A stretch of DNA of 34,627 nucleotides, from positions 1 through 34,627 of the forward strand of contig JACQWN010000247.1 of assembly GCA_016209245.1 (NCBI GenBank), given 5' to 3'. The position numbers were made by a program, and so were the translations under genes. The first letter of the stretch is position 1, and the number at the start of each line of letters is the position of its first letter. The DNA is from Bacteroidia bacterium (GTDB lineage: Bacteria > Bacteroidota > Bacteroidia > Bacteroidales > BM523). The notes under the pieces are model-generated. The model worked only from the letters and a program-made list of their open reading frames with translations, was not told where the DNA came from and made no database searches. Shown here one piece after another: positions 16,301 through 23,101 of the stretch.

Positions 16301-18873
16301 CATTTGTATTTCAAACCCATGTCATCGTCGGCGACCAGCTCGCTGTTTTGCCCGGTAGTGATGCAGGAAACGCTCATCCCGTCAAATTGATTTTTATATA
16401 CTTCATTGGGAACATCGCCCGATGATTTGATGATTAGGCCCGGTATCTGATATTTCGTGCTGCTATTATTGTAAAACTTGTTTTCCTGCACTTTATAACC
16501 TGTGCAGCCGTTCAGGTACACACAGTATGATATGGTTTCATAAAGATCCCAACAATAAGGCCAATCAATATCTTCCGGTGGACAATGCGGATCGCCAGGC
16601 ACAGGGAGGTCGCCTGTAGCTAAAGGACCGATAATGAAATCGTTTAATAGTACATCGGCTATTAAATATTGACCTTCAAGTAAAATGCCACGGTGATTAT
16701 TATAAAATACAGCATCTTTTATTGTTATTTTTGAAACACCGCAATAATCGTTCAAGACTTCTATGCCGTAAAACAATCCTTCAAAAAGATTACGGTCTCT
16801 TTGAATACATGGGTACATCATGCCGATACAGCGGGAAGTAACGCTAAATTCCCCGCCTTCGGTACATAAAATTCTTTTTCCCCTGTTTGCAACTTGTACG
16901 TTAGCAGGCTGGCTGTTTTGAAATTTACATCCTTCGAAAGATATTCCTGTTGTTCTGTTTATATCAACTAAAGATTCGGGATAAAGCGATGGATAAGACC
17001 AGTTTTCGTTTGTAATAAATTCGCAATTGGAAAAACTGCTCAGGTTTTTATAAGGAGTATATTCATATCCGGTTGTTTCAAACATTAATGCCTTTTTGTT
17101 ATTGATAAACCTGCAACTGGGGTGGTTGTCGTCATCAAAAGCATTTGCAATGGCTTTTACAAGTCCGTTTGCTACAACATAAATTCCGCATTCGGCATTT
17201 TCGATTACGGTGCCGTTCTTTAGTTCTACATAGCCCTGATGGCTGAGGTCGTTTCCGGGTTGAACGGAACCTTCGACGATGATACCTTGCCAGAAGTGGT
17301 TATAACATCCACTTGAATTTGTGAGAATTGCTTCGTCTAATTCTAATATAGCACCTTGTTTTACGATAATTTTGCTATTAGGGTCAAATCTTATAATAGA
17401 AGTGATTGTTAATTTTGAACCAGGCTCAATAATTAAATCTCCTTTTACATATTTTTCTTCATCCCATATAGTATTAGTAGTAATAGGTGGTATTTCACCA
17501 TAAGTTTGTGCAAGTTGTACAGCTTTGAAAGCGTTTAATCTTCCTGTGCCAACACCATTAGGATAACTAGCTGCATCAGCTATAGGGTCAGTAGTTGATT
17601 TCAAAATTAATTTAACATCATAAGGTTCCAAACAAGGATTAACAGATAGCACAAGTGCAGCTGTACCTGCGACAATTGGTGTAGCAAATGATGTTCCTAT
17701 GCAGGATCCATAATAAGGCCATGTGTTAGGTTCACATCCAATAACTTGCCCATAATCATCATACACTTTTTTTTCTGTACTAATTGCACCCATTACTAAA
17801 TATCCTGGTGCACAAATATCTACATCAGGATAATGTGAATGTGTTTTATCTATTCCATTATCATCTATATATGTATGCGTATCTTCTTTCGTTGTACTTG
17901 AAACAATAATAATTCTGTCATCATATACGGGATGAAGGGGAAACCATGGTTGATCTATTGTGTAATTTTGTGGTCTACAGTGAGATCCAGTTGGTCCATT
18001 TCCTGCTGGCATAACTATAACTGTTCCATTATTCAGAATTTCTTGTACTGCTTCTCTTTCGATGTTATTAACAATAGTGCTACATCTACATGACCATCCA
18101 CCTGCTGAGGAAGTAAGTACTTTAGCACCCATTGCCAAAGAAGCATAATGTGCTCTTTGTAAATAATTACCTGCCCAAGCTTGATAAGGTATAATCATGC
18201 AATTAAATCCAATTGAAGACAATTGACCACCACCATCGGTATGCGCACCTGCAAAGCTTGCAACAGCAGTGCCATGATGATTTTTGTAGCAACTTGAAGA
18301 AAATGGAGTATTGCTAAAAGGGTCATAATTTGTATAAAGTTTGTTGGCTAAATCAGGATGATTAATATCAAACCAAGTGTCAAGAATAGCTATTTTAATT
18401 GATGACTCACCTTTTGTTATATTCCATGCATAATCGGTTTGTATTTTTTTCAAGTGCCATAACCAACCTGTTGGATCTTGAGTGGTTAACCACCACATAT
18501 AGTCAGAAGGTTCATATACAGCTATTTGTTCTTCAACTGGTACTTTTATTATTTCTGTAAATGCACTGTCTAGTTCATCAATAAAATCAACTGTTAAGCC
18601 ATTAAAAATGATTTCATATACACTCAACAGATAATCATTTTTTGAATAAGGAAAAACCTTAGAAAACTTCGTAACTTCGTATGCATTCAGCACATTATTA
18701 AGATTCTGATTTTTAGTAAATATTTTGCCATCAATAAAAGGCTTATTATTTTCGTCGTCAATAATAACCCATATTATACCATCTTGGAAATCATAAGAAT
18801 ATTGTTGGCAATAGTTTTTTGTGCTGATAAATAATACGAATAAAAAAAGCAATGTTATAAATTCAGTTTTCAT
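13336..18873 (-). CDS. Secreted multidomain subtilisin-like (S8) protease, T9SS type A cargo
   Basis: This 1845-aa secreted serine protease has a signal peptide (residues 1-22) and a propeptide-like segment to about 140. The S8 catalytic domain spans about 145-450 with Asp165 (AILDTWFDINHPDL), His200 (HHGTAVASFAGA), oxyanion Asn292 (VIVMPAGNGP) and Ser395 (GTSFATPIVAGTAALV). The residue two after the catalytic Asp is Trp where DSG/DTG is usual. Residues about 467-965 look like a right-handed parallel beta-helix (short strands with Asn/Gly turns). About 980-1250 is mostly helical, about 1260-1360 is a carboxypeptidase-regulatory-like beta domain, and about 1365-1735 is an SBBP-type beta-propeller (YITLKYNTNGLLQWVQTYNG and variants). 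The last 80 residues (from about 1766, LFPNPNNGNM) are a T9SS type A sorting domain ending in KLVVIK. Its start overlaps the upstream stop by 4 bp. The substrate is unknown. Confidence 0.9.
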   Translation of the reverse strand: MKTEFITLLFLFVLFISTKNYCQQYSYDFQDGIIWVIIDDENNKPFIDGKIFTKNQNLNNVLNAYEVTKFSKVFPYSKNDYLLSVYEIIFNGLTVDFIDELDSAFTEIIKVPVEEQIAVYEPSDYMWWLTTQDPTGWLWHLKKIQTDYAWNITKGESSIKIAILDTWFDINHPDLANKLYTNYDPFSNTPFSSSCYKNHHGTAVASFAGAHTDGGGQLSSIGFNCMIIPYQAWAGNYLQRAHYASLAMGAKVLTSSAGGWSCRCSTIVNNIEREAVQEILNNGTVIVMPAGNGPTGSHCRPQNYTIDQPWFPLHPVYDDRIIIVSSTTKEDTHTYIDDNGIDKTHSHYPDVDICAPGYLVMGAISTEKKVYDDYGQVIGCEPNTWPYYGSCIGTSFATPIVAGTAALVLSVNPCLEPYDVKLILKSTTDPIADAASYPNGVGTGRLNAFKAVQLAQTYGEIPPITTNTIWDEEKYVKGDLIIEPGSKLTITSIIRFDPNSKIIVKQGAILELDEAILTNSSGCYNHFWQGIIVEGSVQPGNDLSHQGYVELKNGTVIENAECGIYVVANGLVKAIANAFDDDNHPSCRFINNKKALMFETTGYEYTPYKNLSSFSNCEFITNENWSYPSLYPESLVDINRTTGISFEGCKFQNSQPANVQVANRGKRILCTEGGEFSVTSRCIGMMYPCIQRDRNLFEGLFYGIEVLNDYCGVSKITIKDAVFYNNHRGILLEGQYLIADVLLNDFIIGPLATGDLPVPGDPHCPPEDIDWPYCWDLYETISYCVYLNGCTGYKVQENKFYNNSSTKYQIPGLIIKSSGDVPNEVYKNQFDGMSVSCITTGQNSELVADDDMGLKYKCNHFKDNKYALAVIEGTIAMRQREYDGDLDISIPVGNIFDHLYDPVIVGYNSEFYVGNRPWPIGQYYSYEYEYYYYPNNDETQPKVEYTFPVYVHLFPGDISDFVINEACPSLIVKPPLPITAISNNLLAQNTAIAAFDSVLNNSIDGGHTDLLLERIVTVKPKNYSALCQDLIGIAPYASGKVLVEFMKITFKGQPNKKRVVLLANSPLPRVAKAELPNTWLPPPFMQQVVQQQTGVSVVDESYAKLADMKADRLILLQEAIGVCLNNDTVPAYSDSLITLLNNENDYRAKMLLISYFNRLGMYSEAAQALNELQPLIINLNEYKKSQILQYITLQEILEQIRQNPEQLVTIVNNNLTFLEQVADSENPYAYIGAQLLLEQAGIGNYPERIILPFEPAISKDLSIEGTVVENAGCGGMPVEGYKIALIDEAIVVVPSVTPAVTGTDGSFKYSYFETSKLDPAALYSFATIDGFQLQPPVFKTLAEWMADENIILTLSNVNRVWLSKYSVADSINSQGQVIDLNGNLFVTGYILSPGTSFDYITLKYNTNGLLQWVQTYNGIGNSMDIAYTIYADTLSNVYVSGLSYNMQNQTSEYVTIKYDSNGAELWQSKYYGIFAPVMAVDNAGNTYICGMKQTPQATGFFLLKYNINGNLLWVQNPAPPINTGQIINAISLDNENNIIIGGYNSNISDGNSSYYIAKFNANGILLWERTNFYEYGVFVSDITADNNNNIFGAGRKGIIKYDSNGAMQWIQPDLNLKKVAVDNNYDVIAIGEYGLYKYDNITGAKLWEVPNELWDMEIDNSGNIYVLPDSYLLQKYSNNGELIWTVPYSDPGYYSFSDIVISSNNNIYGTGSQSQWYANNLTYELLAVKYAQCPATAGLKNLFFAGEEEPGTEPIKKPVQEVTSYAMLFPNPNNGNMQLDYYFQSKQDGMLVIQNMQGTVVAYYPLNANNHHTIINNDILDNGVYLFRIFEGQEIISQGKLVVIK

Positions 18874-19760
18874 AATTTAATAATTTTTTTTGTTAATACT
18901 TCTTTATTTGTAATAATACTGAGTAAATAAAAACCCGGATTAAAATCCCATGTGTTAATAGTTAACACGTTAGTATTCTTGCTTTTACTATTATGGACAA
19001 CCTGCCCATAGGTGTTAGTTATTTGAATATATATTTTATCGTTTTGGTATATCAAACTATCGATAATATTAATATGTAAGACGTGGAAAAATGGATTTGG
19101 TGATATACTTATATGATTCATCCAATTAGAACTTTTAATATCAGATGTATTAAAAGTACATCCTATAAAATTATCATTTTGATTAACATAAAACAAACTA
19201 TCTCTTTCATACTTGCATACTGTGTAGGGGTCTAATATACCCAAATATTCAGCTACAATAATTCCTGTATTTGGTCCCACTCCTTCAATAAAACGAACTT
19301 TTTCATTCCAATTTGTATTTTTATTCTTGAACTCAATATATTTTAAATTATTTTCATAAAAAACGTCTTCAACGGTATCTGTAAAATTGCCATAATTGCT
19401 AAAAGTAAAAGTATCACCTATTGTTAAACTAATATCATATATTAATTTCTCGGTAGTATCATAAGGAAACCAATCTGGTGAAACTACAAACCATAATTTA
19501 CTATTATCCGGATTGCTTTTTATTTTTCCCCAATAAATATCTTCACCTTCTCCATATTGTTGCCTAACCCATATTTCTATATACTCACCAATTTTGTTTT
19601 TTGCAAATAATGTGTCCATAATATTACCTGCTAGTTGTTTATGAGCCAAATACCAAATAGATGTGTCGGGTTTTACTACTGGTAAATACACCTGCCCTCT
19701 CACTGTTTGCACAAAAAACAGAAGGATAAAAAAAATAAAAATAAGAAATTTTGTTTTCAT
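18870..19760 (-). CDS. T9SS type A sorting domain protein (296 aa)
   Basis: This is a secreted protein of unknown function. The signal peptide is residues 1-23 (hydrophobic FLIFIFFILLFFVQTVRGQ). The middle part, about residues 24-205, is a beta-rich region with no family I recognise. It includes YGEGEDIYWGKIKSNPD, an SLTIGDTFTFSNYGNFTDTV stretch and GVGPNTGIIVAEYLG. The last 85 or so residues are a T9SS type A sorting domain (ISISPNPFFHVLHINI, then YIQITNTYGQVVHNS and NPGFYLLSI, ending KKIIKL). Its stop shares an ATGA with the protease start, so the two are translationally coupled. The middle (IGDTFTF, GVGPNTGI) resembles the unnamed ectodomain common in short Bacteroidota T9SS proteins. Confidence 0.85.
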   Translation of the reverse strand: MKTKFLIFIFFILLFFVQTVRGQVYLPVVKPDTSIWYLAHKQLAGNIMDTLFAKNKIGEYIEIWVRQQYGEGEDIYWGKIKSNPDNSKLWFVVSPDWFPYDTTEKLIYDISLTIGDTFTFSNYGNFTDTVEDVFYENNLKYIEFKNKNTNWNEKVRFIEGVGPNTGIIVAEYLGILDPYTVCKYERDSLFYVNQNDNFIGCTFNTSDIKSSNWMNHISISPNPFFHVLHINIIDSLIYQNDKIYIQITNTYGQVVHNSKSKNTNVLTINTWDFNPGFYLLSIITNKEVLTKKIIKL

Positions 19761-19765
19761 TATGT

Positions 19766-20728
19766 TTAAATTTTAATAAAACAATATTTAAAAGATTGCT
19801 GTATATTTTCAAATAAAATATTTATTAAATACATATTATCACTTAAGTTTTCTATATTTATTTGTTGTTTGTTGTTATTTATTTTCCCATTCTGTACCAT
19901 TTGCCCCCATATATTATAAATTTTATATGTTATAGTATGATATAATAAATCAGGATAGTTTAATTGAATAGTAAGATGTTTGTTAGATAATGTGGGATAA
20001 ACTGATATGGCTGGGATATTATTAAGAGGTTCTTTAATTTTGGTATAATATGTAGTATCACAAGGAATGGTATCCCATGTGTAAGATAAACCTAATGTAG
20101 AATCTACTTTATATAAACCCAATGTAGAATCTTCATAACATCGTAATGAATATTCTGATTCATCGGACATGCACGATGATAATATTGGAAACATCCATCT
20201 TATATTACCTAAAAGCTTTATCGTTTGTCCGTATAATTGATAGTTTTGTTGATTTAAATTAATAGTATTTAGATATAACACCTTTAATGTTTGGTTATTG
20301 ATTATTTTATAGTCAACGGAATCAACTACGATAGTAATAGTATCATCACATCCAAAAGATGTTGCTATTATCATAGACCAGGTATCACCTGGGTTTGCAC
20401 TAAAATTATATAAAGTTACAAATGAATCAATTGGTGCCATATACCAAAAAATAACCTCGCTACTATCATAAAGAAATTCAGTATAGGCACAATCATTGGG
20501 TGAATTTTCTCCACAATAAACACCCAATATTCTACAAGTATTTCCTTTAATGATGGTATCTCCCAAAACTTCAATTTTTGTGTATCCTATTCCTCCAACT
20601 GGCGGGCCCCAAATATTTACCGAATACCACCACTTGGCTTCAATAGTTGCAAATTCTGGTTGAGAGAAACCGGCCAATCCGGTTATTAATATCCACATAA
20701 GTCCTAAAATTTTTTTAATCATAGCCAT
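19766..20728 (-). CDS. T9SS type A sorting domain protein (320 aa)
   Basis: This is the first gene of a three-gene T9SS cargo operon. The signal peptide is about residues 1-22 (IKKILGLMWILITGLAGFSQ). The mature part is beta-rich (ATIEAKWWYSVNIWGPPVGG, ILGVYCGENSPNDCAYTEF, NPGDTWSMIIATSFGCDDTI) and has several Cys. It shares the TxIxGDTW-style phrase with its 296-aa neighbour, so the two may be distant paralogues. The C-terminal 80 residues form a T9SS type A sorting domain (ISVYPTLSNKHLTIQL, then YKIYNIWGQMVQNG and LSDNMYLINILF). The sorting signal starts with YPT rather than the usual YPNP. A second in-frame ATG at 20722 is an equally good start. Function is unknown. The 5-bp gap to the 296-aa gene supports cotranscription. 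Confidence 0.83.
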   Translation of the reverse strand: MAMIKKILGLMWILITGLAGFSQPEFATIEAKWWYSVNIWGPPVGGIGYTKIEVLGDTIIKGNTCRILGVYCGENSPNDCAYTEFLYDSSEVIFWYMAPIDSFVTLYNFSANPGDTWSMIIATSFGCDDTITIVVDSVDYKIINNQTLKVLYLNTINLNQQNYQLYGQTIKLLGNIRWMFPILSSCMSDESEYSLRCYEDSTLGLYKVDSTLGLSYTWDTIPCDTTYYTKIKEPLNNIPAISVYPTLSNKHLTIQLNYPDLLYHTITYKIYNIWGQMVQNGKINNNKQQINIENLSDNMYLINILFENIQQSFKYCFIKI

Positions 20729-20794
20729 AACTTTTATTCAGTATTAAATCCGTTTATTCGTTTTTACAATAATAATCATTTTTATCGTAAAAAG

Positions 20795-20802
20795 CAAATT
20801 TA
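20795..20802 (-). promoter_or_regulatory. -7 element of the T9SS cargo operon, next to the IS end
   Basis: TAAATTTG (minus strand, 20795-20802) is a full match to TAnnTTTG, 67-74 bp before the first ATG. The position expected for the TTTG -33 box (19-20 bp further, about 20822-20826) lies inside the IS terminal repeat, which supplies TTGG or GTTG (three of four consensus bases). Confidence 0.5.
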
Positions 20803-20816
20803 TTTTCAAATAATCG

Positions 20817-20834
20817 TTAACCCAACTTGCAAAA
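20817..20834 (+). repeat. IS terminal inverted repeat, left
   Basis: TTAACCCAACTTGCAAAA matches the right end over 17 of 18 positions. Confidence 0.85.
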
Positions 20835-20842
20835 GTTGGGTT
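20819..20842. terminator. Hairpin at the left IS end
   Basis: AACCCAACTT, a GCAA loop, then AAGTTGGGTT forms a perfect 10-bp stem with a 4-nt loop, 9 bp downstream of the transposase stop and overlapping the left terminal repeat. No T-tract follows on the minus strand, so it may block readthrough or affect transposase binding rather than act as a classical terminator. Confidence 0.5.
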
Positions 20843-20850
20843 GTAATTTC

Positions 20851-22737
20851 CTAAGAATCAATTTTATATGTTTTAAAAATTTCATTTTCGGGTAACACGG
20901 ATTTTTTTATAAACGGACGATATTTATACTTTAATGCGTCATAAATTTGACGCACTTCATTTTTAGGCAAACTGCATTTCCGTATGACTATCCGCTTCCC
21001 ATCTTCCTTATTAATCGTTGACGTTACCATCTTATGGGAATTCATTATACGGACAATATTCTTCCAATCATGGTGAATGTCCTTGTTCTTTAGTTGATGA
21101 CGTATTGTATTTATAACCTGGTAGGCTAAAATACCCAAATGTAAATGAGCAATGGTAGATATGTCTCCTTGATGAAACACAGGACGCAATTTTAAATCTG
21201 TTTTAAGAAACCTGAAAACAGCCTCAATCTGGCGAATCGTATTATATATATTCCAAAAACGCGTTTCGTCAATGTTCTTTAATGTTGTTCTTAAAAAATA
21301 AATTCCTTCGTTTTTCTCCGTATCAGCTATCTTTTTTCGCCATATTATTTGTGCTGCTATTCCTTTTCCATCAGACTTTACTTCAACGTGATAAAACCGG
21401 TTTGCCGATTGGTATTTTTGTTTAAGCCTTCCTATTCGTTCCCATACTTTTTCAAGTTTTTTTGTGCCTCCTTTCTTTTCGAGACCTTGTTTTATTTGTT
21501 CTAAACCGATTTCAAAATTGCTTGTATAGTATTCTTTCATTGATAGTTCCTTGCATGCCTTCTGCTCGCTTCTTACATATAAAAAATTATCGCCGCTATC
21601 TGTATCTTCAAATTTGTATAAATCTATCGGATGCTTTCGTTTATCATATATTTGAACCTTAGTTTGCAGTTCTACATTGTAGTCCTTCAGTTTCTCCCGG
21701 CTTACGCACAAATAATCATATCCTGCTCCCCTTAACATCTTAAGATTATCGCTCGTTGCTATACCTGCGTCTATTACTATCAAAGGTTTTCGTTCATTAA
21801 ACGATGTCTTTTCCGATAACTCTTCTATCGTCTTTTGCAATGTCTTGCAATCACTCATATTCCCTGAAAATATCCGGCTGTGTTTTACAAATCCTTCTAC
21901 ATTTACTACCAATGCCAATACAACTAGTTTCGCATCATTACGTTTTTCTTTACTCTTCCCAAACCAGCATATCTCGCTCAATACTTTCCGCCCTTCAAAA
22001 TATGTGTTAGTCAAATCGTACAAAATAATCTTATCGTCCAAGTCAAATAACTCATTTGTTCTTATACTCAAACCATTTTCAACCGCTTCTTTATCATTGT
22101 AAAATTTCAAGGCGCTTTTATATAAATGATACCTGCTTATGTCGTCAGAACCTAATGAAAACAATTCATTTACTCCAGAATTCAATTTTATCCATCGTTC
22201 TGTCTTGTGTTCAGACGCAGGAAATACGCACCGGCTTATTAAATGTATCAACCCTCGTTTTATCTGGCTTTCATCCCAGTCTTGCTCTATCAGTATTTTC
22301 CGTAATTCTAACTGCTCAATTGCCTGATAGCACATCCATTCCGCCCCGATTTCTCTGCCGTCTTCATGTTCCAGGCTATTTAAATCTACACTCTGTATGT
22401 CTGGCTTTTCTGTTCTTTTCTCTGTGGATGGAATAATCTGTCGTGGCTTGTCTTTCAAGTTCTTATCAATAAGTTGTCTGTAAAAATTCTGTGCGAGTTT
22501 CTCTATAGTTTCATTGCCATGTAATGGTATTGTAAACAAACAGCTATTGACTAATTCTTCTATTCGATCCGCCAATGCTTTTCTTTCGTTTTCGTTTGAT
22601 AATTCATCTAATGTGCCTAAAGTCAAAATGTTACGATGCCGAGGATTATTGCCTATCCTATAACTCTGGCATAATCGGTAATAGGTATACTGCTTACCGG
22701 TTCTTTTATCTGTCTTTGGTATAGATTTTATAAACAT
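20851..22737 (-). CDS. IS1634 family DDE transposase
   Basis: This 628-aa transposase is of the IS4-superfamily IS1634 type. The N-terminus (FIKSIPKTDKRTGKQYTYYR, then SYRIGNNPRHRNILTLGTL) is the family's usual opening. The catalytic residues I assign are D241 (IILYDLTNTYFEG), D323 (PLIVIDAGIATSDN) and E505 (IRQIEAVFRFLKTDLKLRPV), followed by HLHLGILAYQ. An insertion-type beta region and the helical stretch GLEQIKQGLEKKGGTKK lie between the second Asp and the Glu, as in other members. The frame is complete with no stops or frameshifts and both terminal repeats are present, so the element may still be active. It inserted between adhesin 2 and the T9SS cargo operon. Confidence 0.93.
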   Translation of the reverse strand: MFIKSIPKTDKRTGKQYTYYRLCQSYRIGNNPRHRNILTLGTLDELSNENERKALADRIEELVNSCLFTIPLHGNETIEKLAQNFYRQLIDKNLKDKPRQIIPSTEKRTEKPDIQSVDLNSLEHEDGREIGAEWMCYQAIEQLELRKILIEQDWDESQIKRGLIHLISRCVFPASEHKTERWIKLNSGVNELFSLGSDDISRYHLYKSALKFYNDKEAVENGLSIRTNELFDLDDKIILYDLTNTYFEGRKVLSEICWFGKSKEKRNDAKLVVLALVVNVEGFVKHSRIFSGNMSDCKTLQKTIEELSEKTSFNERKPLIVIDAGIATSDNLKMLRGAGYDYLCVSREKLKDYNVELQTKVQIYDKRKHPIDLYKFEDTDSGDNFLYVRSEQKACKELSMKEYYTSNFEIGLEQIKQGLEKKGGTKKLEKVWERIGRLKQKYQSANRFYHVEVKSDGKGIAAQIIWRKKIADTEKNEGIYFLRTTLKNIDETRFWNIYNTIRQIEAVFRFLKTDLKLRPVFHQGDISTIAHLHLGILAYQVINTIRHQLKNKDIHHDWKNIVRIMNSHKMVTSTINKEDGKRIVIRKCSLPKNEVRQIYDALKYKYRPFIKKSVLPENEIFKTYKIDS

Positions 22738-22977
22738 GGGGCAATTATAGTCAATGCAATTTATTTCGCCAAATTAATTCGGGGACTACAAAATGGATGA
22801 TTTTTGTTATATATTTGTATATGAGATGGTTAAAATTTTTAAAATAGGAAAAAATACTAAAATGGTTATGTGTTGATTATCAGCTATATAGAAGATTGTG
22901 TTAATATCTTTAATCTAATAATCAGATATTTGTAAAATTTATTAACAATCGTGTTTTTCAATATTGTTCGGGGCATT

Positions 22978-22995
22978 TTTTCCAAGTTGGGTTAA
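22978..22995 (-). repeat. IS terminal inverted repeat, right
   Basis: Read inward on the minus strand this is TTAACCCAACTTGGAAAA, with one mismatch to the left end. Confidence 0.85.
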
Positions 22996-23043
22996 TCTCG
23001 AATCCTAAATTTTAAATTCCGAAACATTCCCAACACGCAGACG

Positions 23044-23075
23044 CTGTCAGTCCCGAATAATTCGGGAGCTGACAG
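23044..23075. terminator. Strong hairpin downstream of adhesin 2
   Basis: CTGTCAG + TCCCGAAT, a 1-nt centre, ATTCGGGA, one extra G, then CTGACAG folds into a nearly perfect 15-bp stem, 27 bp past the adhesin 2 stop codon. It has no clear T-tract, so it may be a terminator, an mRNA 3' stabiliser or a dispersed palindromic repeat. Confidence 0.5.
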
Positions 23076-23101
23076 GTCAATCAAATCCTGAATCCTGAAT
23101 C

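Larger units (their letters stand above)
20817..22995 (-). mobile_element. IS1634-like insertion sequence
   Basis: This element of about 2179 bp is bounded by 18-bp terminal inverted repeats with one mismatch (TTAACCCAACTTGCAAAA at the left, TTAACCCAACTTGGAAAA read inward from the right). It contains a single transposase gene. If the outer TTAA on both sides is a 4-bp target duplication rather than part of the repeat, the element is 20821-22991. If the TTAA belongs to the element, the flanks (AATCG on the left, TCTCG on the right) show no clean duplication. The 240 bp between the transposase start and the right end is AT-rich and non-coding. Confidence 0.85.
22738..23101. other. Non-coding IS end plus adhesin 2 downstream region
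   Basis: This 364-bp stretch has no gene. Bases 22738-22995 are the transposase leader and right terminal repeat; I found no convincing TAnnTTTG promoter there. Bases 22996-23101 hold the hairpin at 23044-23075 and a short tandem of AATCCTG (about 23084-23101) next to the adhesin 2 stop. Confidence 0.6.

Noticed and set aside
22738..22980. Promoter for the transposase
   Set aside because: The best matches (TTAATTTG, TATAATTG) each miss the consensus and have no TTTG at the right distance.
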